This document shows positions 1-13,000 of a DNA stretch of 64,000 nt, piece after piece. The position numbers were made by a program, and so were the translations under genes. The DNA lies in assembly GCA_030248215.1 (NCBI GenBank), contig JASANG010003752.1, forward strand, positions 62,001 to 126,000, read 5' to 3'. The notes below the pieces were generated by a model. The model made no database searches. It saw nothing but the letters and a program-made list of their open reading frames with translations, and was not told the origin of the DNA. Source of the stretch: Enoplolaimus lenunculus. Lineage: Eukaryota; Nematoda; Enoplea; Enoplida; Thoracostomopsidae. Positions within the stretch are counted from its first letter, which is position 1. Every line of letters starts with the position of its first letter.

Positions 1-2099
1 CTCGAACTTCCGGGGTAAAAATTCGACCGGAGCCTACTAAAGCCAGAGGTTGATTTTCGACCGGAATCGTCTAGTTATAACCTGGTATTTTCATATTGGA
101 ATACAGCTTCAAAACAATCGAGTTTGAACAAACAAATCGAATTAAAGCCACATTTCAAACGACCCGCTTACCTAATATATTGACACCAAAATTAACCATT
201 GCAGCGTTTTAAAATCACTACATACATATATCGCTACTAAAATTTTAATTCTATCCAGAGACAGGCGATACAGGGTTTATAAGCCCGGCGGGGTGGCTCC
301 CAAAAACGTCTTAACTTCGCCCGAACGCGACTGCTAATTCGATAGAAACTGTCGGCGGAGGTACGGAATATCAACCCCCTAGGAATATTATGAAAAACAG
401 TTTATTTAATAGATTTCGACGCGCTGAGTCCAGCGGTACCATTTTTAAGGCCGCAGGGCCGTCAGTTCAAAAGATATGGCCATTTGAAATTCAACTTTTC
501 ACTATATAAACATATACAAACGCTAACCAAATTTGTATAACGAATAAACTTAGTAAAGCTTTACTTATACTTTACGAACATGTGAATGATAGACAGTTTA
601 TCTTCGAATCTGTGTGTATTTGGACTATAATTTCGCTGGCTTTAACTCTTGAACCGTTGGTCATTCTGCCACAAATGTGGTACCGTTGAATTCAGCTCGT
701 CGAGATGTATACGATGGACCACTTTTTATCAAAATCCTAGTGGGGTCTAGATTGCGTACTCCCGGCGAAACTGTTCACAATATAATTCGTAAACCTAAGC
801 CAAGCCTTATTAGATGTTCCAGTTAACTGCTTGCAACAGTGCGTCAATCGGAAAGTATACGCAAGTACCCACCCACAACAAACACTAAGTACTGCTTGAA
901 TACGACCCTACGTATGCAGTTGTATCTTTCAAATGCAAACATTAAAGCCGATGTGGACAAATAATAACGAGACTTTATACAAACTTCAACAACAAAATTA
1001 AGCATCGCAATAGTATTACTTAAAAACAACTACTGTCCATAAAAAATAGTTCATTTCATATCAAGAGGGCAGTGCGTATACATTTTAAGTATATTAAACT
1101 TTAAAATTGTAACATTGCACCGCATGGTGAGACCGGATATCCATCCAGTTCCGGCAAAAAAATCAACATCCAACACCGTCTCCGGTACAATTTACATTGT
1201 CGCATATTCCTTGCTAAAAAATAAAAAAGGAACAGGAACGGGAATTTGAAATAATTTTCATTACCGAATTACTGCTGGACATTTTAGAAAAAAAGTCAAA
1301 AAAATCGCTTAGACGAATTTTCACTATTTTATCATCAAGTTTTGCGAAAACACAACTGAAACAGTTGATTAACAAAATTGTGAAGTAATCGGAAAACACT
1401 CATGTCGAAATAACAATTTTTCAAAAACAAAGTTTCCAATGTTTAAATAATTAAGCATAATTTGCCACAAAACCGTCAAAATTCCGGTTCTTGCATCTTT
1501 GAATGCACGAACAGGAATTGAATTTTTGCACGAATTTCGGTTGAAACCAGGTCTGAAGCCAAGGTGTGGCAGTAGCGGATATTAATTTACCGGATACGGA
1601 CCCGGATATTGCATTTTTTAGTCTGAACCGAATAGTAACCGGATATGTCACGTAAATATGAGCACTGTTATAAATAATTTATTCGCGCAAAGGTATATGT
1701 TTACTGAATTAAAATTAATTGTTAGCTTGGATTTTTAATTTTGTTTCAACGAGTGAAAAACTTAGCAGTTTTACTTGCCCTGGAAGGTAATCCTAGCAAG
1801 ATGTTAAATATGGTCCACTTATGAAAAGCAGTTTTATGGCATTCGGAACCACAACCGTAATGATCCTGAGATTGGAGTCGGACGACAGCCGAACAAACGA
1901 AAATGCTTGCACATAGTTTCGATTTGTTCAAAAACTTCTTCAGCTCCGAATAATTATTTCACAAATTACATAACATGTCTGTCTAAGACATAAAAACGAT
2001 ACAAATACGATGAGGTCATAAGCAATTAAATTTAAACTGCGGCTACTACTGACGAAAAACGAACATAAATGAATACATAGTATATAATATATAATATAT

Positions 2100-2498
2100 C
2101 AGGATGTAACCGGAATTCCGGATCCGGTTCCGGCAATTTTTGGCTTTCTGGTTCCGGTAAATTTTCATCGGAATAAACATTTTCCGGTATTAAATTAGCG
2201 TCGGTGCAAGTTAAGATATTTCACTAAAAATGACGATAAAAATTAAGTAGATTTCATTGTTATAGTATACAAACCTTGACAGTCGCCGAAAATAAAATAT
2301 CGAACGTAGATTGCGGTTCCGTGGATTATGAAAATAAAAAAACAACAGATAAAGTTAATATTTATCTCGAACTAATAATATAGCAAAAACAAAATTAAAA
2401 TGAATTTTTCGGTGACATCTATTTTTCATTTTCCGGTTTCGTTTCCGTAATTTTTTTAAATTCCAGTTCGAGTAAATTGCAAGTCCGATTGCACCCTG
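2100..2498. mobile_element. CAGG-ended hAT-like MITE
   Basis: The left end reads CAGGATGTAACCGGA and the reverse complement of the right end reads CAGGGTGCAATCGGA. The interior is rich in CCGGTTCCGG-type motifs and holds no ORF of note. Flanks are AT repeats, so a target duplication cannot be read. A likely second member is at 50347-50622, and a similar end lies near 53993. Confidence 0.55.
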
Positions 2499-2612
2499 AT
2501 ATATTATATATATACATATATATAATATATATACACATATATATACATATATACAAATATACATATATACATATATATGTACATGTATATAAATATATAT
2601 ATTATATATATA
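2498..2612. repeat. AT-rich (TA/ATATAC) microsatellite
   Basis: Alternating TA with ATACAT and ATATAC interruptions. Short open frames on both strands here (Tyr/Ile-rich peptides) come from the repeat and are not genes. Confidence 0.9.
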
Positions 2613-3079
2613 AAACCAGGGCGTGTGCTTTACAACGTACTGCCCTAAATTTAAGCAAAAACGACAAACATTAACAAACACAAACATTCGTAAATTGATC
2701 TTTCCGTCTCATTTTTTGTAATTTTTTGTAATAAAATAGCAAAATACAAATATCGAATGAATTATACAAAAGAAAATATTGCTTTAAATGCATATTTTAT
2801 GTTTGAACCTTGAAGACGGGAACACACTTAACTCCAGTAATTTTTAAGGTCACAAGTACTTTTTGTCTAATAAACCCTGTAAACATAAAAAAGTTTTTGT
2901 ACGTATTTACGTTTCGTTCAATTAATATCCGATTCCGCCCCAAAATCACCATGCGCTTCCGTACTTTCAGGTTTCAATAATTTGCCATCCATGTCTGTCT
3001 GCTAGAAATACAGCACCCAGTAAACGTCAGGAGTCTTTTGCAAACAAGCCTATCGAGCGAGAGAGAGAGCTTATTTCAT

Positions 3080-3312
3080 AGCCCGTATTCTCAGATGTAA
3101 GTATGTAACACCAATTACCAGTTTAGTGATAGGTCATGCTACTTTTGAACCAGGCAATTGTGAGGATTGAAAATCAGCAAATTTCTATTGCTTTCGATTT
3201 ACTTTAACTTCTGTACAAATTTTGAGTTCTGCAACATTGCAGCAGTTCGTTAGCTTGCAAACCTGTTGTTACTAACTGGTGATTGGTGCTCTATGCATTT
3301 GAGAATACGGCC
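3080..3312. mobile_element. Palindromic MITE, GCCCGTATTCTCA family
   Basis: The ends are inverted repeats: GCCCGTATTCTCAGATG on the left and CATTTGAGAATACGGCC on the right. Inner arms (ATTACCAGTTTAGTGA and TAACTGGTGATTGG) also pair. Related copies lie at 40604-40822 and about 19520-19735. Confidence 0.7.
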
Positions 3313-4469
3313 ACTGGCCTCAAGCAAGCATCCAACACGTTACTCTAAAGCCTGTATAAACGTGGCTTTATTTCTCTAATCTCTACAAATATCCGAATTC
3401 AAATTTATTACTCTTCTATCCTTTTGTATACCCCCCTCGGCCGATAATTATTTCATCTGTGGCTACAAACTCGACACCGGAACAAACGCTGACAAATATC
3501 AAAAGGGGGGCGGCGCGGGGTGAGGCGGCGAGCGAAGGCAAAGACCAAAATTTAAAAACGGCATGCAAAACACTACATTCTCGACACTATGAATCATAAA
3601 TATTTGAGTTCAAAAACTACAATCTCATGAAACTCGTACTCAAATTTAGCGAACATTGTCGCTTTAAACAGCTTCTGTCAGTTTAACAAAGCAATGATAT
3701 GTCATGAAAAATTTTAATACTCATAGATATATATATATATGTATATGTTCAATGAAAAACAAATACGTCATACTGTACAACTGCGTCGTACCCGGACATA
3801 GGGATGGATACAGGGCCGCACCCTCTTTGCGATTTCTGTCCAAAGGTTCCATTAGATATTTTTTCAGTTGGTAACACATCAAAACTACCCCCCTTTATAA
3901 ATCTTGATTATAGGAACGTAGCAGACCCTGGGTCATAGTTAAAAATTCAGTTATCATTTTAAATATTCCAAACCACTGCTGGGTGCAAACGAAATCCCTA
4001 TTCCGTCATAGGCGTAAGTGAGTAAAGATTTTTACCCGCGCTGCACTTTACCCTCTGAACCTTTATTTTTTACCCACGGATATATCAGCACAAAATTCCT
4101 TTACCCGTTACCAGCCTTACCCCGCCTTAAACAAATCATGGAGTAAAAAATGTAACACCGGATAAAATTTCACACTACACCTATCACCGGTAATACTAGG
4201 TTGTTTGCCAATGGATGATTATGATCAGTGAATTAAAACGATCTTATCTGTACGATATCTAAGATCGTATAATCACACATTTCTTTATCGTTTCGCCGCA
4301 ATTTGTGTTAAGATTTCATTCAGAAGCCAAAGAAAAATATAACCTGTATACGAACAGCGAAAAATCTTTCCAAATTACATGGTAAACCGTATTCCAAAAA
4401 TTTCTGTTGAAATGTATGTGTAAAGTATTCCCGCGTGTATGGGCCTAATTCAATCAGCACCGTAATCTT

Positions 4470-4800
4470 AGCAACCTGCTTTATTTGTGACAAATACTAG
4501 CTATACACTTTAAACCGCTGTTGGTACTTTTTTTATCAAAAATTTTATACGGGTAAAGAATTTCAAATTTTTATCCGTGTATTGAAATCAGCTCTGGCAG
4601 GTATGCTTTTTTCGCGTTTAAGCTGATGTTTGAAATTGAGCTTACAACGGAAAACTGCTATTTTTAAAGGTAATCTTAGCAACCTACTTTATTTGAGAGA
4701 GATACTAGCTATGTACTTTAAATCGCTGTTTGGCATTTTTATGCAAATTTTAGGCGGGTAAACAATCACAAATTATTACCCACGCTTTGAAATTCTCCAC
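4470..4800. repeat. Two imperfect direct repeats, offset about 198 bp
   Basis: The stretch beginning GTAATCTTAGCAACCTGCTT near 4471 recurs near 4670 as GTAATCTTAGCAACCTACTT. Both continue through ACTAGCTAT and end in CGGGTAAA. The surrounding 4010-4860 is full of TTACCCG motifs. No coding potential is seen. Confidence 0.65.
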
Positions 4801-6267
4801 CCGTTGGTATACCCGCGCCCAAATTTTCTTACCCGTACCCGAGTTATTCGCGGGTACCCGCGGGTAGCGTGCGACCCAGATTTTAGCTACAAATTCATAT
4901 CCAAAGTAAGGCTTGCTACACTGTGAAAATAACATTAAGCATCACTTTAATCGCCCGTAGTAAACGATGCGTTTTCTGTGTCTAAACTGAGCAGCTTTAA
5001 CCTCCCCTGACATTTGGGTGTATGGAAACAACGCAACATGGGCTGGGAACGTTTTTTTTCTACAAAAAATGAACCCAGCTACACACTCTTGTCAGCGATT
5101 ATCCATCGTTAGTAAAATCAAAAGTCAATAATGACTCTGGATAAGAGTATGCAACTTACGCAATATTCTGCAGCACTAAATATAGCACCACGCAGTGTTT
5201 TTGGTCGACATGCGTCACTCTTGTTGGGGGTCGATCTCACCAACTATCATGTTAAGTTCCGTTGAAAAACAGTCCACAAACTATAAACCGACCATTTTCT
5301 ATTGCTATTAATATATCACAATGTTTACTTCCCTACGCCAGAATGCACTCAGTTGCATACTCTTGTCGAAACTGGACAGTATTTATTCCTGAAAAATCAA
5401 AACAACATGATCATTAATCACAACTTACTAGTCTGCCAACTTTTCAAAGTTAGCGAAAGCACTAAAATTTTCATGCAAATTTTCTTTTCATAGAACAATT
5501 ACGTGTATATATTTGCTAAGAAATTATTGTAAACAAAATAATGCTGGAAATTTTCCCAAAATACGTATGTGGGGCCTTCCAACTTTAATATATAGATATA
5601 TAATATGATGCGGCAGTAAGTCGCATTCTGTATTGCGTTGTTGTAGTATCACGCGGTATGGCTATCAGACGCCCCCCTCCCTTAAATTGACTGTGTACGG
5701 TGTAGGTGTTTGGTCGTGTTTAAATATCATTGTACACTTTGTAGTAGCATGTGCCGTTATACGCACGATAAATATTTCGCACAAATGTACAAACAGCTTT
5801 ACCACTGAATTTGACAGGGGGGCAACGCTCAAGATACGACCATGTGATCCTCCATGTTTTTTCAGAGTGCGACGGATACTCACGTAGTTAGGCGAAAGTA
5901 AACGAGAAATACGGATTTGGGGGCTACTATAAACAGTTACTATATTAATTCAAGTAACAAATTCACAACCAATCAAACAACAATTTTGTCGAAACCAAAC
6001 ACAACTCAACAACAAAAGAACACCGCATAAGTGGCTTATGGTAACTACGTATGCTTTCCATTTTGTGTTAAATAATAATTACTGCAACAACAAACGAAAA
6101 AAAATGCAACTGGGCAAATGATTCAAACTTGCTAAAACAATACGTTACTTACCCAAAACATTAAAAATGTGAAACAATTAAGCTTTTTTTGTACATTCTT
6201 CTTCCAGGTTTTGGCTTAGGTTTAAGTTTAGGAAAAGACATACCTAAGCCTAAGCCTTTGTCTTAAG

Positions 6268-6381
6268 GTTGCACTATACTTTTCTGAGCCGATAGCTGCA
6301 CGGCGGCGTGCGGTAATTTTTAATCAAAAATTTTACAGCGCCGCGCGCCGGCGTCCAGCGACGCACGGCGAGTATAGCGCA
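6268..6381. mobile_element. Short GC-rich inverted-repeat MITE (GTTGCRCTATAC family)
   Basis: The left end is GTTGCACTATACTTTTCTGA. The right end, read in reverse complement, is TTGCGCTATACTCGCCG. The interior is GC-rich (CGGCGG, GCGCCGCGCGCC). The same terminal motif bounds the elements at 29276-30135 and 30748-30935, so they form one family. Confidence 0.6.
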
Positions 6382-6691
6382 AGCCTAAGATATTACCTAA
6401 ACCTGATCCTTTACTAATTTGCAAACTTTCATACTTATATTGAGATACTTCAATATCCGGGCAGGAAACGGCGTACCGAAACGCCATTATGGTGGTAGTG
6501 GCTGTGGAGGTATTGTGGTAATATACTAAAATCAAAATATTATCGCTGCCCAAAGATCCATTTTGCAGTAACAGTTAGCTCTCGCTATAGTTTCGTGTAC
6601 AGCAACAAAATCTGGAATTATTTTCACACTTTCCGTTTGCAATTTTTTTCATATCCGGTTACACACACTGAACTGACAATAAGTGACTTAC

Positions 6692-9600
6692 CAAACTGCG
6701 ACCGTGGACCTCCACTAGAAGTTGTTGCCGGCTTTACCGCTGATGCTGCATTTTCCAATAATATTTGCCCATTTCCGGTGCGGCCTGGCAAAATGGCGCT
6801 GTTTGAATTTTCAGCCAGGACCGAAGCTTTGGTACCAAAACCTGTGGAAGGTTTCAAATGATGGGACGCGGTCTCCGAACTTTGCTGACAAACAGGTTGA
6901 ATAGATGAAAGATTTTGACTGTTTTGATCATAGCCAGAGCGATCTCTATCCATATTGTGCCCGCGCATTGCTTGATTATCAGTTGGAGTTGACGTATACT
7001 GGGGGGACGGAAAATTAATTGGACGTTGCTTTGGTTTCGTCGCATCTTGGTGATATGTAATCTCCAATGATGTAGTAGCTAAAACAGTGAAACTCAATTT
7101 ACACGTACAAAATTGTGCAGCTAAAACTCGCAGCTGCGACTTTTTCGCTGCAAAAACTTGCACGTGTGACTGGGGCTTTCGCTGTTCGTTGCTGTAGAGT
7201 TGAAAGCATTTTAAAATTAATCCCCAAACCCAAATTTTTCTAGAAAAAAATTCGAACCCGGAACGATTTGTTGTGAAACCACGGACCTGGAATTTCTCGA
7301 AGCAAAAACACGGACCAGAAATTTTTCTTGCCAGAATACCCGGAATACATGACCCGGATGCAACTAATTTTTTTACAAAACTTGCAGCTGCAAATTCTGC
7401 AGTATATATTTTCACGTGCGAATAAACAGGGCTTTAAAATCTGATGCCATATTCTCAAAATGTGCGTAGCACCTTTCATAAGAAAGTAATCGGGGCTTTT
7501 AAACATGGAACCTAAACATAACCACGACTAATAAAATACACAAAATGTCCAAACTCAGAATATACTGGTTCAAAAGTTACAATGCCTAATACCAAGATGT
7601 CAATGCCATATACAAACAGTCTGGAATACAGAACTTTTCAAAACGATATCGTTAAAGCTGTAAGGGTTCCCCTTAGTTTAAGCCACAGAATGTTGAGATA
7701 AAAATGCGTGAATTATCTATATGTAAAATTAGTTTTAAATAGCAGCACTGGCAACCAACCGCTTCCCAGATTCCAAAAAAATTTCCTCAGTGGCAACTAA
7801 CAAAAACTTTCAGGCTATACCTTCCCGATATGAAATCCCGGCTACCGGGCCCAATTTTAGCACCTACCTATGTCTGGCCGACTTTCCACTTGTCTACCGT
7901 TGCGTTCGTCTCTAAGAGACGTTGCTTTCTTAGGATTTCTATCGTCATTACTCAAAACGAGTCCACGACGACCAAGGGGCTGCTCCGGAAACTTTTCGAC
8001 TTGGCTATTATCACCAGTTTCGTCAATGAACGCAACATTGAACGTATTTCCTACTGAACTGATCCCGTCCGTCGGGTAGGAATGACTTGAAAGCACGCGT
8101 TGCCCTGAGACTTCAGTTTTGGCGGACTGTGACGCAGCTGAACGTTGACCTACCGTTCGTCTAGGCTTTGGCATAGGAACCGTACTTGTAGTTGTAGTAG
8201 TAGTCGTACTGTTTGGCTCAATTCCCGATATTTCACTTGCGATTGTTTGTTTACAAATGACTGAAGGTATTACGTTTGCTTCTGACTCTTGGTCAACACG
8301 TGGAGACACAGTGCTTGATTTTGTGCTATTCGATTTTTGAAAAACACTTCCTGCCGAATCGGTGCTATTTGTTGTTAAACTACTATTGCCAAGTGAACTA
8401 TTGCGGTTTGTTGATGACTGAAAACTTATTTTAATTAGATTACATGGCGGGTGCGCGCAGAAATATGTAAGTATGACAATTTCTCGCAAGTTCAGAAGAC
8501 CGAGTAAAAATTGGCCACAAAATTTCTACACATCGGTAAATTTATTCGTGGTATCAGCACTTAAAGATCATCTATATATTGCAGAGTGCAACCAAATACC
8601 CGCCTCCGGCAAAAAAAATCGACAACCGGGTCAAAAAGATGCTGTGGCAGTAAACTCCAGAATTTTCCAGTATCCGGTCAATCCCCGCTACGGTTACGAG
8701 GACCAACTGTTTTACTTACCTTTAACAAAAATTAAGGACCGCGCTTAAAAATTAACTAAACCATTGCTTACCAAGGCATCACTGTCACCGCCGACATTGG
8801 CAGGATTACGAGATCGTTCCCAACACTTATCAGCTTTTGAACTTCTTGGAGAATTCAACAACGTAATCTGTGCGCTACTACTGAAGCATTGCTGAGAGCC
8901 TTCAGTCTCTTTCCTAAGCCCCTGGTCACTCGATCCAGGCCCTACATTTGGTTTCGTATCATGTTTTAAAATGCCAACCCCCGCTGAGCTCGAAGAAATA
9001 ACCGCAGCAGCCCTGTCGCCTAAATTAGCCAACGCAGACTGGCAATAGATCCCACTTTTCGAATTCCAATTTAATGTTTCACCTGTTGCCGTATTACCGT
9101 TCGCAATCGATTTAGTTTCACCAGTGTTTGTTACATAAGATGCGTTATTTATCAAACAACCTTGCATATTCTGACTTGGATCTGTCGCCGAAATGCTTGC
9201 AGTTCGCAAGTCAGCATCCGTTGAACTGGCTGCGGTTCGCGAGCCAGCATCCGCCGAAATGCTTACAGTTCGCGAGCCAGCAGGCATATAACTGCGATTC
9301 AACACAATGCGTTGCGTTGAAACGCTTTGTTCTCGTTGATGAGTATCTAAACTGTCCCGTGCATTTAATGTTTGTGCGTTATTTTGAGTTACATGCGAAT
9401 CATCTACAAGAAATCTGTTTGAAGTTTCATACGCCGCAACACTATGTCTAACACCTCCCACATTAGAGAACAACGATTTGTTTCGTAACGGACTTTCATG
9501 AAAGAGTTCGTCGTCCGTAGCAGCTGCTGGATGTTGTTTTTGATGCCCATTTACCGTTGTTACTGGTTTTTGTTGGTGGTGTTGTTGTTGTTGTTGTTGT

Positions 9601-10046
9601 TGTTTTTGGTATTGTTGTTTGCGCAGTAGTTGTTGCTGTATCAAAGCATCACCTGTGCTACCTGGCGTCGAACTCCAACGTTGACTACTTTCAGGCTCAC
9701 TTTCATCCGATACAGGCCCAACTGTCACTACGGTCGCATTCTGTTGCCCCCTTGTAATTGCCGAGCCTATCAAATTTCGTCCTGCTTTCACAACAGACCC
9801 ATTCTGTACTTGACCCTGGTTCCTCGAAGTATAAGGTGCTGTCGAAGGTAGCGTAGTAACTGGTCGACCATTTATCTCAGCGCTTTCACTTACAGAGCCC
9901 AAATTAATCATGGCCACGTTTTTGGCTGCGATAACCGTTTGTCGTGACTTAGAATAACTATCACTGCTTGCAGAAGCTGGCTGTACCACACAAACATCCC
10001 CGTTAGGTTGACTCCGACTTACAGGATTTAAGCTGACACGACCAGG
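6692..10046 (-). other. CORO7: Coronin-7 linker exons 13-15 (disordered, Q/S/T-rich)
   Basis: Three exons (8772-10046, 7868-8417, 6692-7078) encode about 737 residues between propeller 1 and the expected second propeller. The region is rich in Ser, Thr, Gln and Asn. A polyglutamine tract lies at about residues 523-545 (plus 9575-9640). Three imperfect 11-12-residue repeats of the type AGSRTxSISxD lie at about 640-677 (plus 9180-9290). A run of seven Thr is encoded near plus 8190-8215. No folded domain is recognisable. The ties to the gene are the clean acceptor before exon 13, where PGRVSLNP follows directly from propeller 1, and matching phases at both linker introns. Vertebrate coronin-7 has a Ser-rich linker of roughly 100 residues at this place, so this one is strongly expanded. 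Confidence 0.85.
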
Positions 10047-13000
10047 CTGAAATTTACAACTAATTTATTAAAGTTAAACACACAAGTAGACCAACACCAA
10101 CAACAAATACAACCAAATGGCAAGTTTATGCTGCAAAAGCTAATGAGCCACAAAAATACAGATTGAGACTTGAGGTGCCAGACCAGACAACGGATGCCGT
10201 ATACTTCTGAAAAGGACACGTCTCACACGCGTGGTTGTCACAAAGCAACTGGTGACTCACCGACAGAGTACCTGCACTATCCAAAATTTCACTTTACCTC
10301 TGCATTTACACCACTGAACCAACTCCGCGCTGTCAACCCAGGCATCAAACCAATTGTGTCAGGGAAAATATCCGCATGAAACTCATGATAACTCTAAAAT
10401 ATAACAAAGACAAATTCAAAAACCGTGTACAATCAGTACATAGAAATTAATCACAACTAAGATAAAATCCAAAAGCAAACGCAAACTTTGAACACTCTGG
10501 TTTCCATTCCAACTAAACTTTCAGTCGGATTCGTATCTTGTTTGAATCGAGATTATAACCGAAATCAGATTTCCTTTTGCGCCGACACAGCCAACTAAAT
10601 GTCTGATCGAAACGATGCACTCCCTCCGCATTGATCTCAACAAAATATGATTGAGTGTACATACCAAAACTTATTCAACCATGCGAGATACAAACTTTGA
10701 CTCGCGTAACTGGTTTTAAACAAATAAACTACGGCGTATTCAGATCTCAAAATCATGACAACGCAAGGTGGTACAGATAATTTTAAACAATATTATGCTA
10801 TAATTTCGAAGCATGCCGTTCAATGATTGGTCAGCTACAAAACCTACCTCTCTTTGAGTGAAAGGTTCTTCACCATATTTTTTATAAATATAGATCTCGC
10901 AGTTAAATATGCATAAGCTTTTTTGAATACAAGTCAGATTCCGAACGGTGCATTTTTGAAACGTCTTTCTTGTCGGTAAACCATCAGGTATACGTACAAT
11001 TAGCTACTACGTGTTATTTTGTTTAATCAAAAGTCACCGCAGAGAACATGGAAAATAATAAAATTGAAACGGCAGCCATTTGACACATCACTCTGGTAAA
11101 AACAAACCGATAACGGGGTTCAGATCAGAAGCAATCAAATTCCACCGACTTTACCTACCCGTCGTGGCACAATATAGCGCACAGGTTGTATTCCATTTCG
11201 ATGCAATAACAACACCCGAGCCACTTCGCCGTTCATTACATCGACGCTTAATTTTGGAATCAAACATGCACCCAAAATTTGGATATCTCCATTATGTGGC
11301 AATCCTACCAACAAAACATAAAACATAAACACATACACCAGAGTCCAACCGTATTTCAAAAATACAAAACGCAACCGAAAAGTGAAAATAATATTTGAAG
11401 AATTGTAATCCTACAACTTAATTTGGCTCGAAACGAAAATGAAACAATTTAAATGAAACGCATAGTAAAAAATACGAAATTAATATTTTCCACTGAATTT
11501 TTCATGTAAATTTGTAAAATTAAATTTTTTAAAATTACTTCCGCTCATAAAACAAAAGTTCACTGTCGTTACCTTCACAACCCAATGGATCATGCTCGTT
11601 AAGCTCGAAAAGTGACACCTTAGTTCCGCCCTAAAAACCATAAATATTTAATAAAATACAAGTAATAAAATAATAATAATATATAAAAATAATAAAATAA
11701 TATAATTGAACTACCAATCCATCTACAAATAGCTTAATTTAAAAACAATACAATTGTTTCCGCCAACCAAATCAATGGCGTGAAAATACCTTTCCAATCA
11801 GGAACACCAATTTTGTGTCACAATCATAGAACGGCATCAGAACGCTAAAATATAAGTCGAATACGATAATTCAAAAGCTTTGTTTTCTCAAATTTTTGCA
11901 CTATAGAATGCTAGATTTGGTAAAGTCTACGAACAAGTCCACTTCCCGAACGAAACTCAACAAACATTGGACAAACGCCTGGTTATAAAAAGCCCTGATG
12001 GTCAGTGTAATTTTGAAATCATATGCAAAACTAGTCTCCGCATAAAAAATTGCTACAAAACCGCAGCACCAACTACAAAAATAAAACGCTTTAAATTACA
12101 TTTTGGTCGACAAAATAATCAATGTAGATTATAAAGTTTTCACGAGGCTGTGTAACAGCCCAAATTGCATCTAAACACCTTGATGACAGAGCCAGAATCA
12201 AACAAACTAAAAACGCATATTTACCCAGTAGAGGCTTCCGTTTGAATGGTTCGTATAGGACTGATGACCGAACGAGTATCGAACAACAGAACTTCACGGT
12301 AGCGATTCTGACACAACACCAAATATTTAAATTATCAGAATGGCATACAAATAGCACAATATTAAACACAACATTTGTACAGCTTAGCAGAGTAACTAAC
12401 TGCAGAATATAGTCGCCTTACTTTCACTTATCAGCAAAAACTGTTCGATAATGACAATACTGTCAATTTCTCTACAAATACTGAAATCATAGAGACTGGC
12501 ATTGGTTAAACGAAGAATGCACAATAATCATAAACAAGAGTATACAAGTCTGCGGGTACCGCATGGCACTAAATGTACCGTCAGGCGTTGCGTTTTTGAC
12601 CGACCCCCTTATTTACAAGAAGGGGTCGCTGTCACATGCAATACCTTTAAATTAAACTATAAGCGGAGCATTTTTGATGCCGGATACATACTGTGTCATG
12701 GTTCGCAAATATTGCACACCCTTCTCTAAATAAAGCGGTTTGGTTGGTCAAAAACGCAACGCGTGCCGGTTACAAATTGCACCATGCGAAGCCCCAAGAG
12801 TTGCACACTCTTGTTTTATGCAGCCTTGGTTAAACTAATTTTTTACATTTTTTTCATGCAACATTACCACAGATATCCACAATGATGATTTTTTTCAATT
12901 TCCAGGGTTTTTGCGTTTCGTCCTTTCTGCTTTTATGCTATTATAAAATTCATCAATTTTGTAAACGTTGTTCTGTATTGCAGCCGCTCAGCATGAAGGT

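Larger units (their letters stand above)
1..6691. other. Left gene-free stretch: repeats, no supported exon
   Basis: By position this is intron and possibly 3' sequence of coronin-7. I looked for second-propeller motifs (WDPFD, GRLPD and similar) on the minus strand and found none. It holds a CAGG-ended MITE (2100-2498) with an AT microsatellite beside it (about 2498-2612), a palindromic MITE (3080-3312), a local duplication around 4470-4800, half-copies of the ACAAGAGTGTGCAACT family near 5065-5165 and 5340-5375, and a small GC-rich inverted-repeat element (6268-6381). The block at about 250-500 is less AT-rich than its surroundings and unexplained. Confidence 0.6.

Noticed and set aside
2355-2687. 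Tyr/Ile-rich frames on both strands
   Set aside because: Produced by the AT-rich microsatellite beside the MITE at 2100-2498.
6470-6530. Extra coronin-7 exon after 6692, with an acceptor TTTGATTTTAG at about 6531
   Set aside because: Phase 1 gives a short His-rich peptide and a stop, with no coronin similarity and no poly(A) signal close by.
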